A stretch of DNA of 13,314 nucleotides from Candidatus Rokuibacteriota bacterium (lineage in GTDB: Bacteria > JAUVQV01). Positions 12,947-13,314 of the stretch are shown one piece after another (position 1 is the stretch's first letter; every line of letters starts with the position of its first letter). Location: contig JAUWCW010000021.1 of NCBI GenBank assembly GCA_030609125.1, positions 1 to 13,314 of the forward strand, read 5' to 3'. Below the pieces are notes generated by a model. The model made no database searches. It was not told the origin of the DNA and saw only the letters and a list, made by a program, of their open reading frames with translations. The position numbers and the translations under genes were made by a program.

Positions 12947-13314
12947 CTATCTCAGCCTGTCCTGCAACTGGTTTATCGCCAGGGGGTTCGGCGGCTGAAC
13001 GGAAACCTCTCCTCCGCTCCCGACACTTACTTGCGTCAGGCCGACGGCCGAGTACCAGATGCCGACCCGTGCTCCGGTTTCGCTCACTACCCAGGAGCCG
13101 AAGAGACCGCCGCCGCTGGCGGTTCCACTGTACAGGTCGTTCATCAGCCAGACGGTCTTCTTGAGGAGCTCGGGAGTCATGTCCCTCTCCGTCCACTGCT
13201 CACTTTTGAGGGTGTAGGAAGTGCCGACGCCGAGAATGGCGTTGGGAGTGTTCTGCGGGCCCACTGTGTAATAGCGGTACCCGGGAAGGACCTTCCCTTC
13301 AGCAAAGGCGTCGA
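12947..13314 (-). CDS. Conserved hypothetical protein, C-terminal 121 residues (cut by window edge)
   Basis: The reading frame is open from the right edge of the window to TAG at 12949-12947, so this is the C-terminal part of a longer gene whose start is outside. The visible part begins AFAEGKVLPGYRYYTVGPQN, then PNAILGV, YTLKSEQWTERDMTPELLKK, and a Gly-rich centre (SGTASGGGLFGSWVV). It ends in VGSGGEVSVQPPNPLAINQL, a beta-type tail. The 'GYRYY..G....P.AILG....Y.L.s..W' arrangement reminds me of small uncharacterised lipoproteins of delta-like bacteria, but I cannot name a family. A GTG inside the frame at 13264 is not the start, since the frame and its character continue upstream. Only 18 bases separate it from the DUF3604 gene, so the two probably share a transcript. 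Confidence 0.7.
   Translation of the reverse strand, partial: DAFAEGKVLPGYRYYTVGPQNTPNAILGVGTSYTLKSEQWTERDMTPELLKKTVWLMNDLYSGTASGGGLFGSWVVSETGARVGIWYSAVGLTQVSVGSGGEVSVQPPNPLAINQLQDRLR

Overview
This is a GC-rich (roughly 65 percent G+C by eye) bacterial chromosomal window, complete genes packed tightly on both strands. Lipoprotein signal peptides, periplasmic binding proteins and a TRAP transporter of the TPR-associated (TPAT) type point to a Gram-negative bacterium. The gene mix (fused PabB-PabC, a NYN-LOTUS protein, NadB, TPAT transporter, DUF3604) would suit the Desulfobacterota/Deltaproteobacteria or a nearby lineage, but nothing here fixes the taxonomy. I see no rRNA, tRNA, CRISPR array, insertion sequence, integrase or phage gene.

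Layout. (1) Bases 1-837, minus strand: a short NMT1-like substrate-binding lipoprotein, then the first 38 codons of an aldehyde dehydrogenase leaving the window. The binding protein appears to lack its second lobe. (2) Bases 838-977: a divergent promoter region with a C9 tract, a perfect inverted repeat and a perfect TATAAT six bases before the next start codon. (3) Bases 978-5723, plus strand: pabBC fusion (folate), NYN-LOTUS protein (putative RNase), nadB (NAD synthesis) and a small CxxC/coiled-coil protein. The last three are close enough to be one operon. (4) Bases 5724-9588, minus strand: a complete TPAT-type TRAP operon. TatT (TPR-like lipoprotein), TatP (DctP-family binding protein) and a fused DctQ-DctM permease follow one another with 4-base start/stop overlaps. 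TatP lacks the arginine that normally binds the ligand carboxylate. (5) Bases 9681-10022, plus strand: an orphan RelE-like toxin with a four-cysteine insertion, followed by a 38-codon remnant with strong coding bias but no start. (6) Bases 10202-13314, minus strand: an export-targeted cluster of unknown role: the C-terminal part of an unknown protein, a secreted DUF3604/PHP-like metalloprotein, and a secreted protein made of two copies of a ~122-residue domain.

How the parts work together. The TRAP genes form one coherent secondary importer. The pabBC and nadB genes are housekeeping cofactor synthesis. The NYN-LOTUS/nadB/CxxC linkage and the DUF3604/tandem-domain linkage are the two associations whose joint function is not explained by known pathways. 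A recurring regulatory theme is that three genes (pabBC, tatT and the toxin) have promoter-like boxes placed so that transcription would start at the A of the ATG, with no Shine-Dalgarno sequence: probable leaderless mRNAs.
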